DNA of 12,099 nucleotides, taken from assembly GCA_015662065.1 (NCBI GenBank), contig DQUX01000203.1, forward strand, positions 1 through 12,099, in the 5' to 3' direction. The notes under the pieces are model-generated. The model was not told where the DNA came from. It searched no databases and was given only the letters and a program-made list of their open reading frames with translations. The position numbers and the translations under genes are program-made. Below, piece after piece: positions 5,709 through 12,099 of the stretch. Numbering within the stretch: position 1 is the stretch's first letter; each line of letters begins with the position of its first letter. This DNA is from Anaerolineales bacterium. Lineage in GTDB: Bacteria > Chloroflexota > Anaerolineae > B4-G1 > DUEL01.

Positions 5709-6575
5709 TTAGCCGAAGACCTTCCGGGGATGCCAGACCCCCCGGTCGGGCCGGTACTCCATCACGGCCAGGAAGACGCCGTCAGGTCCGTAGGCGCGGG
5801 CCAATCCTGCTTCTCCCTCAGGTACAGGGCCCACCACCGCCCGGCCCGACCGCACCGCCAGCGCGCCGCCCTCGTCCAGATGCAGGGCCGGGTAGGAGCG
5901 CAGGGCGGCATCCAGGGGAAGCAACAGCGAGGGCAATCGCTCGCGGGTCAGTTCCTCCAGCCCGACCGCCTCCTCCAGCCGGAAGTCACCGGAGGCCAGG
6001 CGGACCAGGCCGGCCAAGTGCGCCCCGCATCCCAGCACCTGCCCCAGGTCGTGGGCCAGGGAGCGGATGTAGGTGCCCGGCGAGCAGGAGACCTTCAGCA
6101 CCAGGTCCGGCGGCGCCCACTCCAGCAGCTCGAGCCGGTAGATCTCCACCGGTCGGGGCTCCCGCTCGACCGTCACCCCCTGGCGCGCCAGTTGGTAGAG
6201 CCGCTTCCCCCCGTGCTTGACCGCGGAATACATCGGCGGGACCTGGAGGATGCTCCCTCGGAACCGATCCAGCGCCGCCCCCACCGCCGCCCGGTCCACC
6301 TCCACTGGCCGCTCCTCCACCACCGTCCCCTCGGCGTCGTAGGTATCGGTGGCGATGCCCAGGCGAACGCGGGCGCGGTAGGTCTTGAGGGAGGCCATCA
6401 GGTACTCGGCCACGCGGGTGGCGCGGCCCAAACAGACCAGTAGGACGCCGGTAGCCATCGGGTCCAGTGTGCCGGCGTGGCCCACCCGCCGCTGCCCGGC
6501 CACCGCCCGGACCCGGTCCACCACATCGTGGGAGGTCAGACCCTGGGGCTTATCCAGATTGAGGATGCCGTCCAT
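5709..6575 (-). CDS. truB: tRNA pseudouridine(55) synthase
   Basis: TruB converts U55 of the tRNA T-loop to pseudouridine and also has a tRNA folding-chaperone role. The 288-aa product has the N-terminal GILNLDKPQGLTSHDVV (3-19), the catalytic GHAGTLDP (32-39) with Asp38, KTYRARVRLG (64-73) with the conserved active-site Tyr66, PPMYSAVKHGG (113-123) and SCSPGTYIRSLAHDLG (163-178). A C-terminal PUA-like region (about 225-288) is present, RKVFG being the end. The start overlaps the end of the phosphoesterase gene by 26 bp, so the two are probably translationally coupled. All key residues are intact. Confidence 0.96.
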   Translation of the reverse strand: MDGILNLDKPQGLTSHDVVDRVRAVAGQRRVGHAGTLDPMATGVLLVCLGRATRVAEYLMASLKTYRARVRLGIATDTYDAEGTVVEERPVEVDRAAVGAALDRFRGSILQVPPMYSAVKHGGKRLYQLARQGVTVEREPRPVEIYRLELLEWAPPDLVLKVSCSPGTYIRSLAHDLGQVLGCGAHLAGLVRLASGDFRLEEAVGLEELTRERLPSLLLPLDAALRSYPALHLDEGGALAVRSGRAVVGPVPEGEAGLARAYGPDGVFLAVMEYRPDRGVWHPRKVFG

Positions 6576-7563
6576 CGTCGACCGGGGCCTGTCCTCTCTG
6601 GCGGGCCAGGTCCTCCCGCAACATCGTCAGAACCCGTTGCTGGGCCTCCTCCAGCGGTCCCGGGACCAGGCAGCCGGAGGCCAGGGTGTGCCCCCCTCCA
6701 CCCAGAGCCAGGGCGATGCCGGCCACGTCGAAGCCCGGCACAGCCCGGAACCCCACCTCGACCTGGCCGTCCTCCTGCTCGGTGAAGACCACGGCCACGT
6801 GCATCCCCTCGACACCGATGAGCATATTGGCCAGGCCCGCGTCCCCACATCCGTCGTGGCCGATGGCCTGCTGCACCGCCAGCGGCAGCCCGACCCAGAC
6901 CACGCCGTCGTCCACCTCCATCCGCGAGAAGGCCGCCCCCCACAGCCGCAGCGCCCCCAGCGGCCGCCGGTCCAGCCCGTTGCGGGTGATCACCGCAAGG
7001 GGCGCGCCGGCCTCCATCAGCTCGACCGCCACCCGCAGCACGTCGGCGGTCACATTGGACGTGCGGAAGCCCCGCGTGTCGGTAACCAGGCCGGTGAGCA
7101 GGCAGGTGGCGATCCGCCCGTCCAGAGGCACCCCTAGGGCACGGATGAAGCGGTAGAGAACCTGCGTGGTGGAGACGGCCCCTACATCCACCAGGTTCGC
7201 CACACCGAACTCCAGGTTCGTCAAGTGGTGGTCGATATTCAGCAGAGGGGCACCCCGAACCCCCGGATAGGCCCCGATCTGCCCCATCCGGCCCGGGTCG
7301 GAGCAATCCAGGGAGACCAGCAGGTCGAAGTGGCCTGAGGGCCTGTCGGTCACCTCGTCGAAGCCCGGCAAGAAGTCGAAGCGGCGGGGCAGAGGGTCCT
7401 GGCAGGCCAGGACAGGCTCCTTATCCAGCGCCCACAGGACCCACCCCAACCCCAGCAGGCTGCCCACAGCGTCGCCGTCGGGGGCGACGTGGGTGACCAA
7501 GAGCGGGCGGGAACAATTCAGCAGAAGCTCACGGCTCCGATCCAGGTCCTTCGATCTCATCAC
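6550..7563 (-). CDS. nrnA: DHH/DHHA1 family phosphoesterase (bifunctional oligoribonuclease / pAp phosphatase type)
   Basis: NrnA-type enzymes degrade 2-5 nt nanoRNAs and remove the 3'-phosphate of pAp in bacteria without Orn. The 337-aa product carries the DHH motifs in order: HVAPDGDAVGS (25-35, motif I), SLDCSDPGR (84-92, Asp86, motif II), NIDHH (109-113, motif III) and LVTDTRGF (159-166, Asp162, motif IV). The C-terminal DHHA1 domain ends in GGGGHTLASG (288-297), the substrate-binding glycine motif. The start is GTG at 7563 or, equally likely, the ATG directly after it at 7560. It overlaps the end of rbfA by about 35 bp, so coupling is expected. It lies between rbfA and truB, as in many bacteria. 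Which of the two activities dominates cannot be read from sequence. Confidence 0.9.
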   Translation of the reverse strand: MMRSKDLDRSRELLLNCSRPLLVTHVAPDGDAVGSLLGLGWVLWALDKEPVLACQDPLPRRFDFLPGFDEVTDRPSGHFDLLVSLDCSDPGRMGQIGAYPGVRGAPLLNIDHHLTNLEFGVANLVDVGAVSTTQVLYRFIRALGVPLDGRIATCLLTGLVTDTRGFRTSNVTADVLRVAVELMEAGAPLAVITRNGLDRRPLGALRLWGAAFSRMEVDDGVVWVGLPLAVQQAIGHDGCGDAGLANMLIGVEGMHVAVVFTEQEDGQVEVGFRAVPGFDVAGIALALGGGGHTLASGCLVPGPLEEAQQRVLTMLREDLARQRGQAPVDDGRHPQSG

Positions 7564-7897
7564 TTAGCTCGTCGAGGATGCTGGAGATTCGCTCTCCCCT
7601 TTCCAGGGAGGAATCCCAATGGAAAACAAGCTCCGGGGTGTTGCGCAGCCGAATGCGCTGCCCCAATTCTCGACGCAGGAAGCCCGCCGCGCTCCGCAGG
7701 CCGGCCAACGCCTCCGCCTGCGCCTCGGGACCTCCCAGCACACTGAAGTAGACGTGCGCCTTTCGGGTATCGGCGGTCACATCCACGCCCGTGATCGTCA
7801 CCATATGCACCCGAGGGTCGTTGACCCGGGTCCTGAGCAGGTCCGTCAGATGGACTTGGATGAGGTCGGCGGCTCGTTTCTGATACTTTGTGCCCAT
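7529..7897 (-). CDS. rbfA: 30S ribosome-binding factor A
   Basis: RbfA is a small KH-fold protein that binds the 30S subunit and helps process the 5' end of 16S rRNA. The ATG at 7897 gives MGTKYQKRAADLIQVHLTDL, the standard N-terminus, and a normal 122-aa length. A longer in-frame start at 8002 would lie wholly inside infB and is rejected. Typical features are LLRTRVNDPRVHMVTITGVDVT (about 20-41) with the DPR motif, KAHVYFSVLG, an Ala-containing helix-kink-helix region, and RNTPELVFHWDSSLERGERI near the end. It starts 11 bp after the infB stop and its 3' end overlaps the phosphoesterase gene. Confidence 0.94.
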   Translation of the reverse strand: MGTKYQKRAADLIQVHLTDLLRTRVNDPRVHMVTITGVDVTADTRKAHVYFSVLGGPEAQAEALAGLRSAAGFLRRELGQRIRLRNTPELVFHWDSSLERGERISSILDELSDEIEGPGSEP

Positions 7898-7908
7898 TGT
7901 TCGCCCGC

Positions 7909-9708
7909 TCAGGTCGACGGCTGTTCTTCTCGTTCTTTCACATAGAACTCGATGATGTCGCCGATCTCGAGGTCGTGGAAGTCCTCCAGCCCCACCCCGC
8001 ACTCAAACCCGGTCCGCACCTCCCGCACGTCCTTATCGAACCGTTTGAGGGAGGCCACGTGGCCGTCGTACAGTTGCTCGTCGCCCCGGAAGACCCGCGC
8101 CTTGGCGTTCCGGCGCGCCTCTCCCTCCCGAACATAGCAGCCGGCCACCCGCCCCACCTTGGGGATGTCGAAGGTGGCGCGGACCTCGGCCCGTCCCACG
8201 ACCTTCTCCACGTAGGTAGGTTCCAGCAGTCCCTTAAGGGCCAGCCCCATCTCGTCCACCAGTTTGTAGATGATGTCGTAGAGACGGACATCCACCCCCT
8301 CGCTCTCGGCCATCCGCCGGGCGGCGGGGTCCACCGCGACCTGGAAGCCGACAACGATGGCGCGAGAGGCCACGGCCAGGTTGATGTCGGACTCGGTGAT
8401 GTTGCCGGCGGCAGCGTGGACGATGTTGATCTTGAGGTCCTCCCCACCGAGCCGCTCCAGCGAGGTGACGATGGGCTCGATGGAGCCCTGGACGTCGGCC
8501 TTGACGATCAGATTCAACTCTTTGATCGCCCCCTCCCGGATGCTCCGGGAGAGATCGTCGAGGGTGAGGACCCGTTCCGCCTGGACAGCGCGGCTCTCCT
8601 GCTCCCGGAGCCGCTGGGCGACGATGGCGCGGGCGGTTCGCTCGTCGGGCACCACCTCGAAGATGTCACCGGCGAGGGGGACGTCGGAGAGGCCCAGGAT
8701 CATGGTGGGGGTAGAAGGCAGTGCCTCCTTGACCGGCCGGCCGTGCTCGTCTAGCATCTGCCGCACCCGCCCGCTGACGGTCCCGGCCACCAGGGCATCC
8801 CCCACCCGCAGCGTGCCATTCTGCACCAGGACAGTGGCGGTGGGCCCCCGGCTGCGGTCCAGCCGTGCCTCCAGCACCGTACCCACGGCGGGTCGGTCGG
8901 GGTTGGCCTTGATCTCGTGGGAATCCGCCACCAACAGGACGGCCTCCAGCAGGTCGTCCAGGCCGATCTGTTTCTTGGCGGAGACAGGCACACAGATGGT
9001 CTCCCCACCCCAGTCGTCTGGGGTAAGCCCCCTCTCGCTCAGTTGCTGTTTGACCCGATCGGGCTGCGCCGTCGGCTTGTCGATCTTGTTCAGGGCGACG
9101 ATGATGGGAACCCGCGCGGCGCGGGCATGGTTGATCGCCTCCACCGTCTGGGGTTTGACCCCGTCGTCGGCAGCCACCACCAGCACCGCGATGTCGGTCG
9201 TGTGGGCCCCCCGGGCCCGCATCGCCGTGAACGCCTCGTGGCCGGGGGTATCCAGGAACGTGATCTGGCGACCGTTGTGTTCAACCTGATAGGCACCGAT
9301 GTGCTGGGTGATCCCCCCCGCCTCTCTACCCACCACGTCGGTCCGCCGGATGGCATCCAGAAGAGAGGTCTTACCATGGTCAACGTGGCCTAACACCGTC
9401 ACCACCGGGGGGCGAGGACGGAGCCTATCCGGGTCCTCGCGGGCATAGAGCCGCTCCCACAGGGGAACCGGCCCTTCCTCCCCGGCCTCCTCAGCAATGG
9501 GTGGAGCCGCCTCCTCAGGCTCAAAACCCATCTCGGAGGCGACGATCGCGGCCGTCTCGTAATCAATCTGCTGGTTAATGGTAGCGATAATACCGTCGTT
9601 CATCAACTGCTTGATGACGTCAATGGGGCTGATCCCCATCAGTTGGGCCAGCTCGCGAACGGTCAGATAAGCCGGTATCTCAATCACTCTGTTCATTCTC
9701 TCTCCCAT
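7909..9708 (-). CDS. infB: Translation initiation factor IF-2 (short form)
   Basis: This GTPase places initiator tRNA on the 30S subunit and promotes subunit joining. The ATG at 9708 is preceded by AGGAGG with a 4-bp gap and gives 599 aa; the ATG at 9696 is a second choice. The frame is open to 9861, but that part lies inside ylxR. An IF2_N domain (about 8-60, VIEIPAYLTVRELAQLMGIS) is followed directly by the G domain: GHVDHGKT (107-114), DTPGHE (153-158), NKID (207-210) and SAKK (243-246). Domains II, III and C2 follow, with DVQGSIEP and a conserved end (ECGVGLEDFHDLEIGDIIEFY). The long variable N-terminal region of many bacterial IF-2 proteins is almost missing: only about 40 residues lie between IF2_N and the G domain. 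It lies 20 bp after ylxR. Confidence 0.97.
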   Translation of the reverse strand: MGERMNRVIEIPAYLTVRELAQLMGISPIDVIKQLMNDGIIATINQQIDYETAAIVASEMGFEPEEAAPPIAEEAGEEGPVPLWERLYAREDPDRLRPRPPVVTVLGHVDHGKTSLLDAIRRTDVVGREAGGITQHIGAYQVEHNGRQITFLDTPGHEAFTAMRARGAHTTDIAVLVVAADDGVKPQTVEAINHARAARVPIIVALNKIDKPTAQPDRVKQQLSERGLTPDDWGGETICVPVSAKKQIGLDDLLEAVLLVADSHEIKANPDRPAVGTVLEARLDRSRGPTATVLVQNGTLRVGDALVAGTVSGRVRQMLDEHGRPVKEALPSTPTMILGLSDVPLAGDIFEVVPDERTARAIVAQRLREQESRAVQAERVLTLDDLSRSIREGAIKELNLIVKADVQGSIEPIVTSLERLGGEDLKINIVHAAAGNITESDINLAVASRAIVVGFQVAVDPAARRMAESEGVDVRLYDIIYKLVDEMGLALKGLLEPTYVEKVVGRAEVRATFDIPKVGRVAGCYVREGEARRNAKARVFRGDEQLYDGHVASLKRFDKDVREVRTGFECGVGLEDFHDLEIGDIIEFYVKEREEQPST

Positions 9709-9728
9709 ACCCCCTCCTAGCCTCACCC

Positions 9729-10040
9729 CTACGGCCCGTTCGTTGCCTCTAAGCACTCGGGTAGCCCCTCGGCATAGGAGCGCAACATCGCCACCGCCGC
9801 TTCGTCCAGGGGGGTCCGCAGGGCAGCCTCCAGCCGACGCCGCTTCAGCGCCTCCCGCCAACAGACCTGCTGGGCGCAGAGATAAGCGCCGCGGCCTTTG
9901 CGCTTGCCCCGCTCGTCCACCACCACCTCCCCCTCCGGCGTGCGGACGATGCGGACCAGTTCCCGCTTAGCCCGCACGGTCCTGCAGGCGACGCAGGTGC
10001 GCTGTGGAACGTGCTTGCGGCGGCCCGGCCTCTTCCCCAT
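9729..10040 (-). CDS. ylxR: YlxR-family RNA-binding protein (DUF448)
   Basis: The 103-aa product has the family motifs RTCVACR (14-20) and GRGAYLC (49-55), a second Cys at 60, and a strongly basic surface (KRKGRG), with a C-terminal helix. Structures of the family suggest RNA binding, and in some bacteria it has been linked to RNase P RNA or to transcription regulation, so the role is not settled. The ATG at 10040 directly follows the nusA stop (no gap), and GGAGGAG within the last nusA codons is its ribosome site. The position between nusA and infB is the classic one for this gene. Confidence 0.93.
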   Translation of the reverse strand: MGKRPGRRKHVPQRTCVACRTVRAKRELVRIVRTPEGEVVVDERGKRKGRGAYLCAQQVCWREALKRRRLEAALRTPLDEAAVAMLRSYAEGLPECLEATNGP

Positions 10041-12044
10041 CTACAGATACTCCTCCCACTCCCCCTCATCCTCGCCGCGCCGGTGCCGACGGACGGCGAC
10101 CACCCGCCCCAACTCCTCATCATAGACCAGTTCCCGCACGGGCTTCTTACGGCGCTTGGGCTTCTTTTTCTCATCCAACAGGACTTCGACTTCCTCTTCT
10201 TCCTCTTCCTCAAACGCCTCTTCCCACCCTTCGGGGGCCTCTTCTTCCCCGGGGGTTTCCTCGCCCTCGGCCGCAGCCGTCGGCACCGGAGCCTCCTCCG
10301 CCACCGCCTCCGTCGGGGCCTTCGCCTCGACCGGCGCGGGGGCCTCCGCCGGCGCTTCCACCGCCTCCACCACCGGCGGTTCCGCCTCCGAAGCCACCTC
10401 AGCGACCGTCTCCACCTCCTCAGCGGCGGCCTCCACCTCCTCAACGACCACCTCGGCCGGAGCCGCCTCGACCTCGACCTCGGGCTCCACCGGCGGCAGC
10501 TCGAGCCGGTCCAGGGCCCCCCGAACCTCGGCCAGCGCTTTTGGCCCGATGCCGTCCAGCTTCAGCAACCCCTCGTCCCCCTCGGCCAAGTGTTCCAGCA
10601 GCTCGCCTACGTTGCTGAGGCCGTTCCGGTGCAGGTGCCCCAGCACCCGGGTGCTCAGGCCGATCTCCTCCAGGGAGACGTCGTAGGCGGCGGCCGGGAT
10701 GCGGGCGCGGGCGTCACGGATCGCCGCCTCCCGGGCCGCTCGGGCCTCTTCCAGGACAGCCCGGCGGGCGGCCTCCTCCGCCATCAACCGTGCCCGCTGG
10801 GCATCCCGGCTGGCTATGTAGTAGGCGCGGACCCCCTCGATGGTCTGGCGCATAGCCACCAGCTCTTCGGCGTTATAGGGCATCCCCTCTTCATTGTGGT
10901 GGCGCAAGGCGGCGGCCACCATCGGCAACACCTCCGCCGCCTGCCCCAGGGCGGGGAGTACTTCCGGGTCCTCGTTGACCTGCTTCAGGGCCCACTCAGC
11001 GGCCTCAGTGACCCCCTGGATGTCGATCCGCCAGCCGGTCAGCTTCGCCGCCAGACGGGCGTTCTGCCCAGCCTTGCCGATGGCCAGCGAGAGTTGATCG
11101 TCGGGGACGACCACACTGGCCGTCCTGCCCTCCACCGGCTCCTCCTCCACCATCACGCTGAGGACCTTCGCCGGCCCCAGCGCCTTGGCGATGAAGGTGA
11201 CCGGGTCGGGGCTCCACTCGATGATATCTACTTTCTCCCCGCCCAGCTCTTTGACGATGGACTGGATGCGCATCCCCCGCATGCCGACGCAGGCCCCCAC
11301 CGGGTCCACGCCGGCCTGGCGCGCGGCGACTGCCACCTTGGACCGAGAGCCCGCCTCCCGGGCGATGGCCTTGATCTCCACCGTACCGTTGGCGATCTCC
11401 GGCACCTCCAGCTCCAGCAATCGCTGGAGCATCTTCTTGTGGCTGCGGGAGACGATGACCTGAGGGCCGCGGCCGGTCTTTCTCACCTCGACGACGTAGG
11501 CTCGGATGCGGTCGTGCAGGACGTACCGCTCGCCCGGCACCATCTCCTTGCGGGGGAGGATCGCCTCGGTCCGTTCCAGGTGGAGGGTGATGTGCTGGGG
11601 AGTAACACTCTGAACCGTGCCGTAGACCAGTTCCCCTTCCTGCTCAACGTAGTGGGCATACTGAGCCTCCCGCTCCGCCTCGCGGATACGCTGGAGGATC
11701 ACCTGTCGCGCCATCTGGGCAGCGATGCGCCCGAAGTTGCGCGGGGTGCTCTCGACCATCAGCATGTCCCCCAACTGGGCGTCGGGGTTGATGGCCCGCG
11801 CCTCCTCCAGGGCGATCTCGACCCGGGGGTCGGTGACCTCGGCAACCGCTCGCCGTTCGACGAAAATACGAGCCTTCCCGGTCTCCGGGTCGATGTCGGC
11901 GGTGATGTTCTGAGTGGCGGGCGCGCCAACGTTCCGCCGGTACGCGGAGGCCAGTGCTGTTTGGATCGCGTCCAGCACCACCTCTCGCGACAGGTTCCGC
12001 TCGGCGCAGATCTGGTTGAACGCCAGCAGGAACTCGCTCTTCAT
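10041..12044 (-). CDS. nusA: Transcription termination/antitermination protein NusA with long acidic C-terminal extension
   Basis: NusA binds RNA polymerase and nascent RNA, controlling pausing, termination and antitermination. Order in the 667-aa product: N-terminal RNAP-binding domain (1-125), S1 domain (about 135-200, GELVYGTVQSVTPQHITLHL), KH1 (about 205-280, with GACVGMRGMRI at 250-260) and KH2 (about 285-345, LAIGKAGQNARLAAKLTGW). A helical Ala/Arg/Glu-rich linker (about 395-450) and a helix-hairpin-helix domain (457-515, GLSTRVLGHLHRNGLSNVGELL and LDGIGPKALAEV) follow. Residues 520-630 are Glu/Ala/Pro/Val-rich and probably disordered, ending in a run of Glu. A basic KKKPKRRKKP patch and a short tail LVYDEELGRVVAVRRHRRG then close the protein. 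Usual NusA proteins are about 350-500 aa, so the extension is notable. The ATG at 12044 has a weak ribosome site (GAGGGG about 10 bp upstream). Confidence 0.96.
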   Translation of the reverse strand: MKSEFLLAFNQICAERNLSREVVLDAIQTALASAYRRNVGAPATQNITADIDPETGKARIFVERRAVAEVTDPRVEIALEEARAINPDAQLGDMLMVESTPRNFGRIAAQMARQVILQRIREAEREAQYAHYVEQEGELVYGTVQSVTPQHITLHLERTEAILPRKEMVPGERYVLHDRIRAYVVEVRKTGRGPQVIVSRSHKKMLQRLLELEVPEIANGTVEIKAIAREAGSRSKVAVAARQAGVDPVGACVGMRGMRIQSIVKELGGEKVDIIEWSPDPVTFIAKALGPAKVLSVMVEEEPVEGRTASVVVPDDQLSLAIGKAGQNARLAAKLTGWRIDIQGVTEAAEWALKQVNEDPEVLPALGQAAEVLPMVAAALRHHNEEGMPYNAEELVAMRQTIEGVRAYYIASRDAQRARLMAEEAARRAVLEEARAAREAAIRDARARIPAAAYDVSLEEIGLSTRVLGHLHRNGLSNVGELLEHLAEGDEGLLKLDGIGPKALAEVRGALDRLELPPVEPEVEVEAAPAEVVVEEVEAAAEEVETVAEVASEAEPPVVEAVEAPAEAPAPVEAKAPTEAVAEEAPVPTAAAEGEETPGEEEAPEGWEEAFEEEEEEEVEVLLDEKKKPKRRKKPVRELVYDEELGRVVAVRRHRRGEDEGEWEEYL

Positions 12045-12099
12045 GCTACTCGTTTCCCCTCTCCAGAAGACCTTTTTATGAAAGAAAGTGGGACGGAGC
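12045..12099 (-). other. Sequence upstream of nusA, possible 3' end of the preceding gene
   Basis: Only 55 bp are available. On the minus strand one frame reads a few codons and stops at TAA (complement of 12076-12078), which could be the end of a rimP gene, usual in front of nusA. Too little is seen to call a gene. No promoter is visible. Confidence 0.25.

Noticed and set aside
7898..8002. Longer rbfA start at 8002
   Set aside because: It lies within the infB coding end; the ATG at 7897 gives the family-typical N-terminus.
9709..9861. Longer infB start at 9861
   Set aside because: The extra residues are read inside ylxR in another frame and have no IF-2 similarity; the start at 9708 has AGGAGG.

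Overview
The window is a GC-rich bacterial chromosome segment, very rich in GGG/CCC-type codons. It joins a conserved translation/transcription housekeeping operon (right two thirds) to a poorly known cluster of membrane and secretion-like genes (left quarter). I infer a Chloroflexota (Anaerolineae-like, possibly thermophilic) host. The reasons are the gene order nusA-ylxR-infB-rbfA-nrnA-truB-ribF, the short IF-2, the NusA with a long Glu/Ala-rich tail, and the very high GC content. This is judgement from sequence style, not a database result.

Right side, all minus strand and read from right to left: nusA (start 12044), ylxR, infB, rbfA, a DHH-family phosphoesterase (nrnA type), truB and ribF (end 4719). 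Genes are separated by 0-36 bp or overlap, so this is one polycistronic unit. It links transcription elongation/antitermination (NusA), translation initiation (IF-2), 30S maturation (RbfA), nanoRNA/pAp turnover (NrnA), tRNA pseudouridylation (TruB) and flavin cofactor synthesis (RibF). Its promoter lies beyond the right edge.

Middle: a plus-strand sugar-phosphate isomerase/epimerase-like TIM-barrel gene (3873-4715) converges on ribF with only 3 bp between the stop codons. It has its own sigma70-like promoter and a good Shine-Dalgarno. Divergent from it is a minus-strand gene for a small SSB-like OB-fold protein (3191-3616). That gene has a consensus TTGACA-16-TATAAT promoter, a leader containing an 11-bp hairpin followed by a T-rich stretch (possible attenuator), and a clear intrinsic terminator after the stop.

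Left side, minus strand: a roughly 310-bp non-coding stretch with several inverted and direct repeats, then three genes. The first is a 153-aa single-TM protein with a four-cysteine cluster and a strong ribosome binding site. The second is a 223-aa multi-pass membrane protein preceded by tandem CCGCGG-containing repeats. The third is a large protein that runs off the left edge, starts inside the stop codon of the membrane protein (TGATG), and has a globular N-terminal region followed by more than 220 residues of Ser/Thr/Gly/His-rich repeats. The arrangement resembles part of a DNA-transfer or secretion-type module of the kind I associate with HerA/VirB4-like ATPases of Chloroflexota. The diagnostic ATPase motifs would lie outside the window, so this is a hypothesis. 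It is the most likely place for an undescribed system here.
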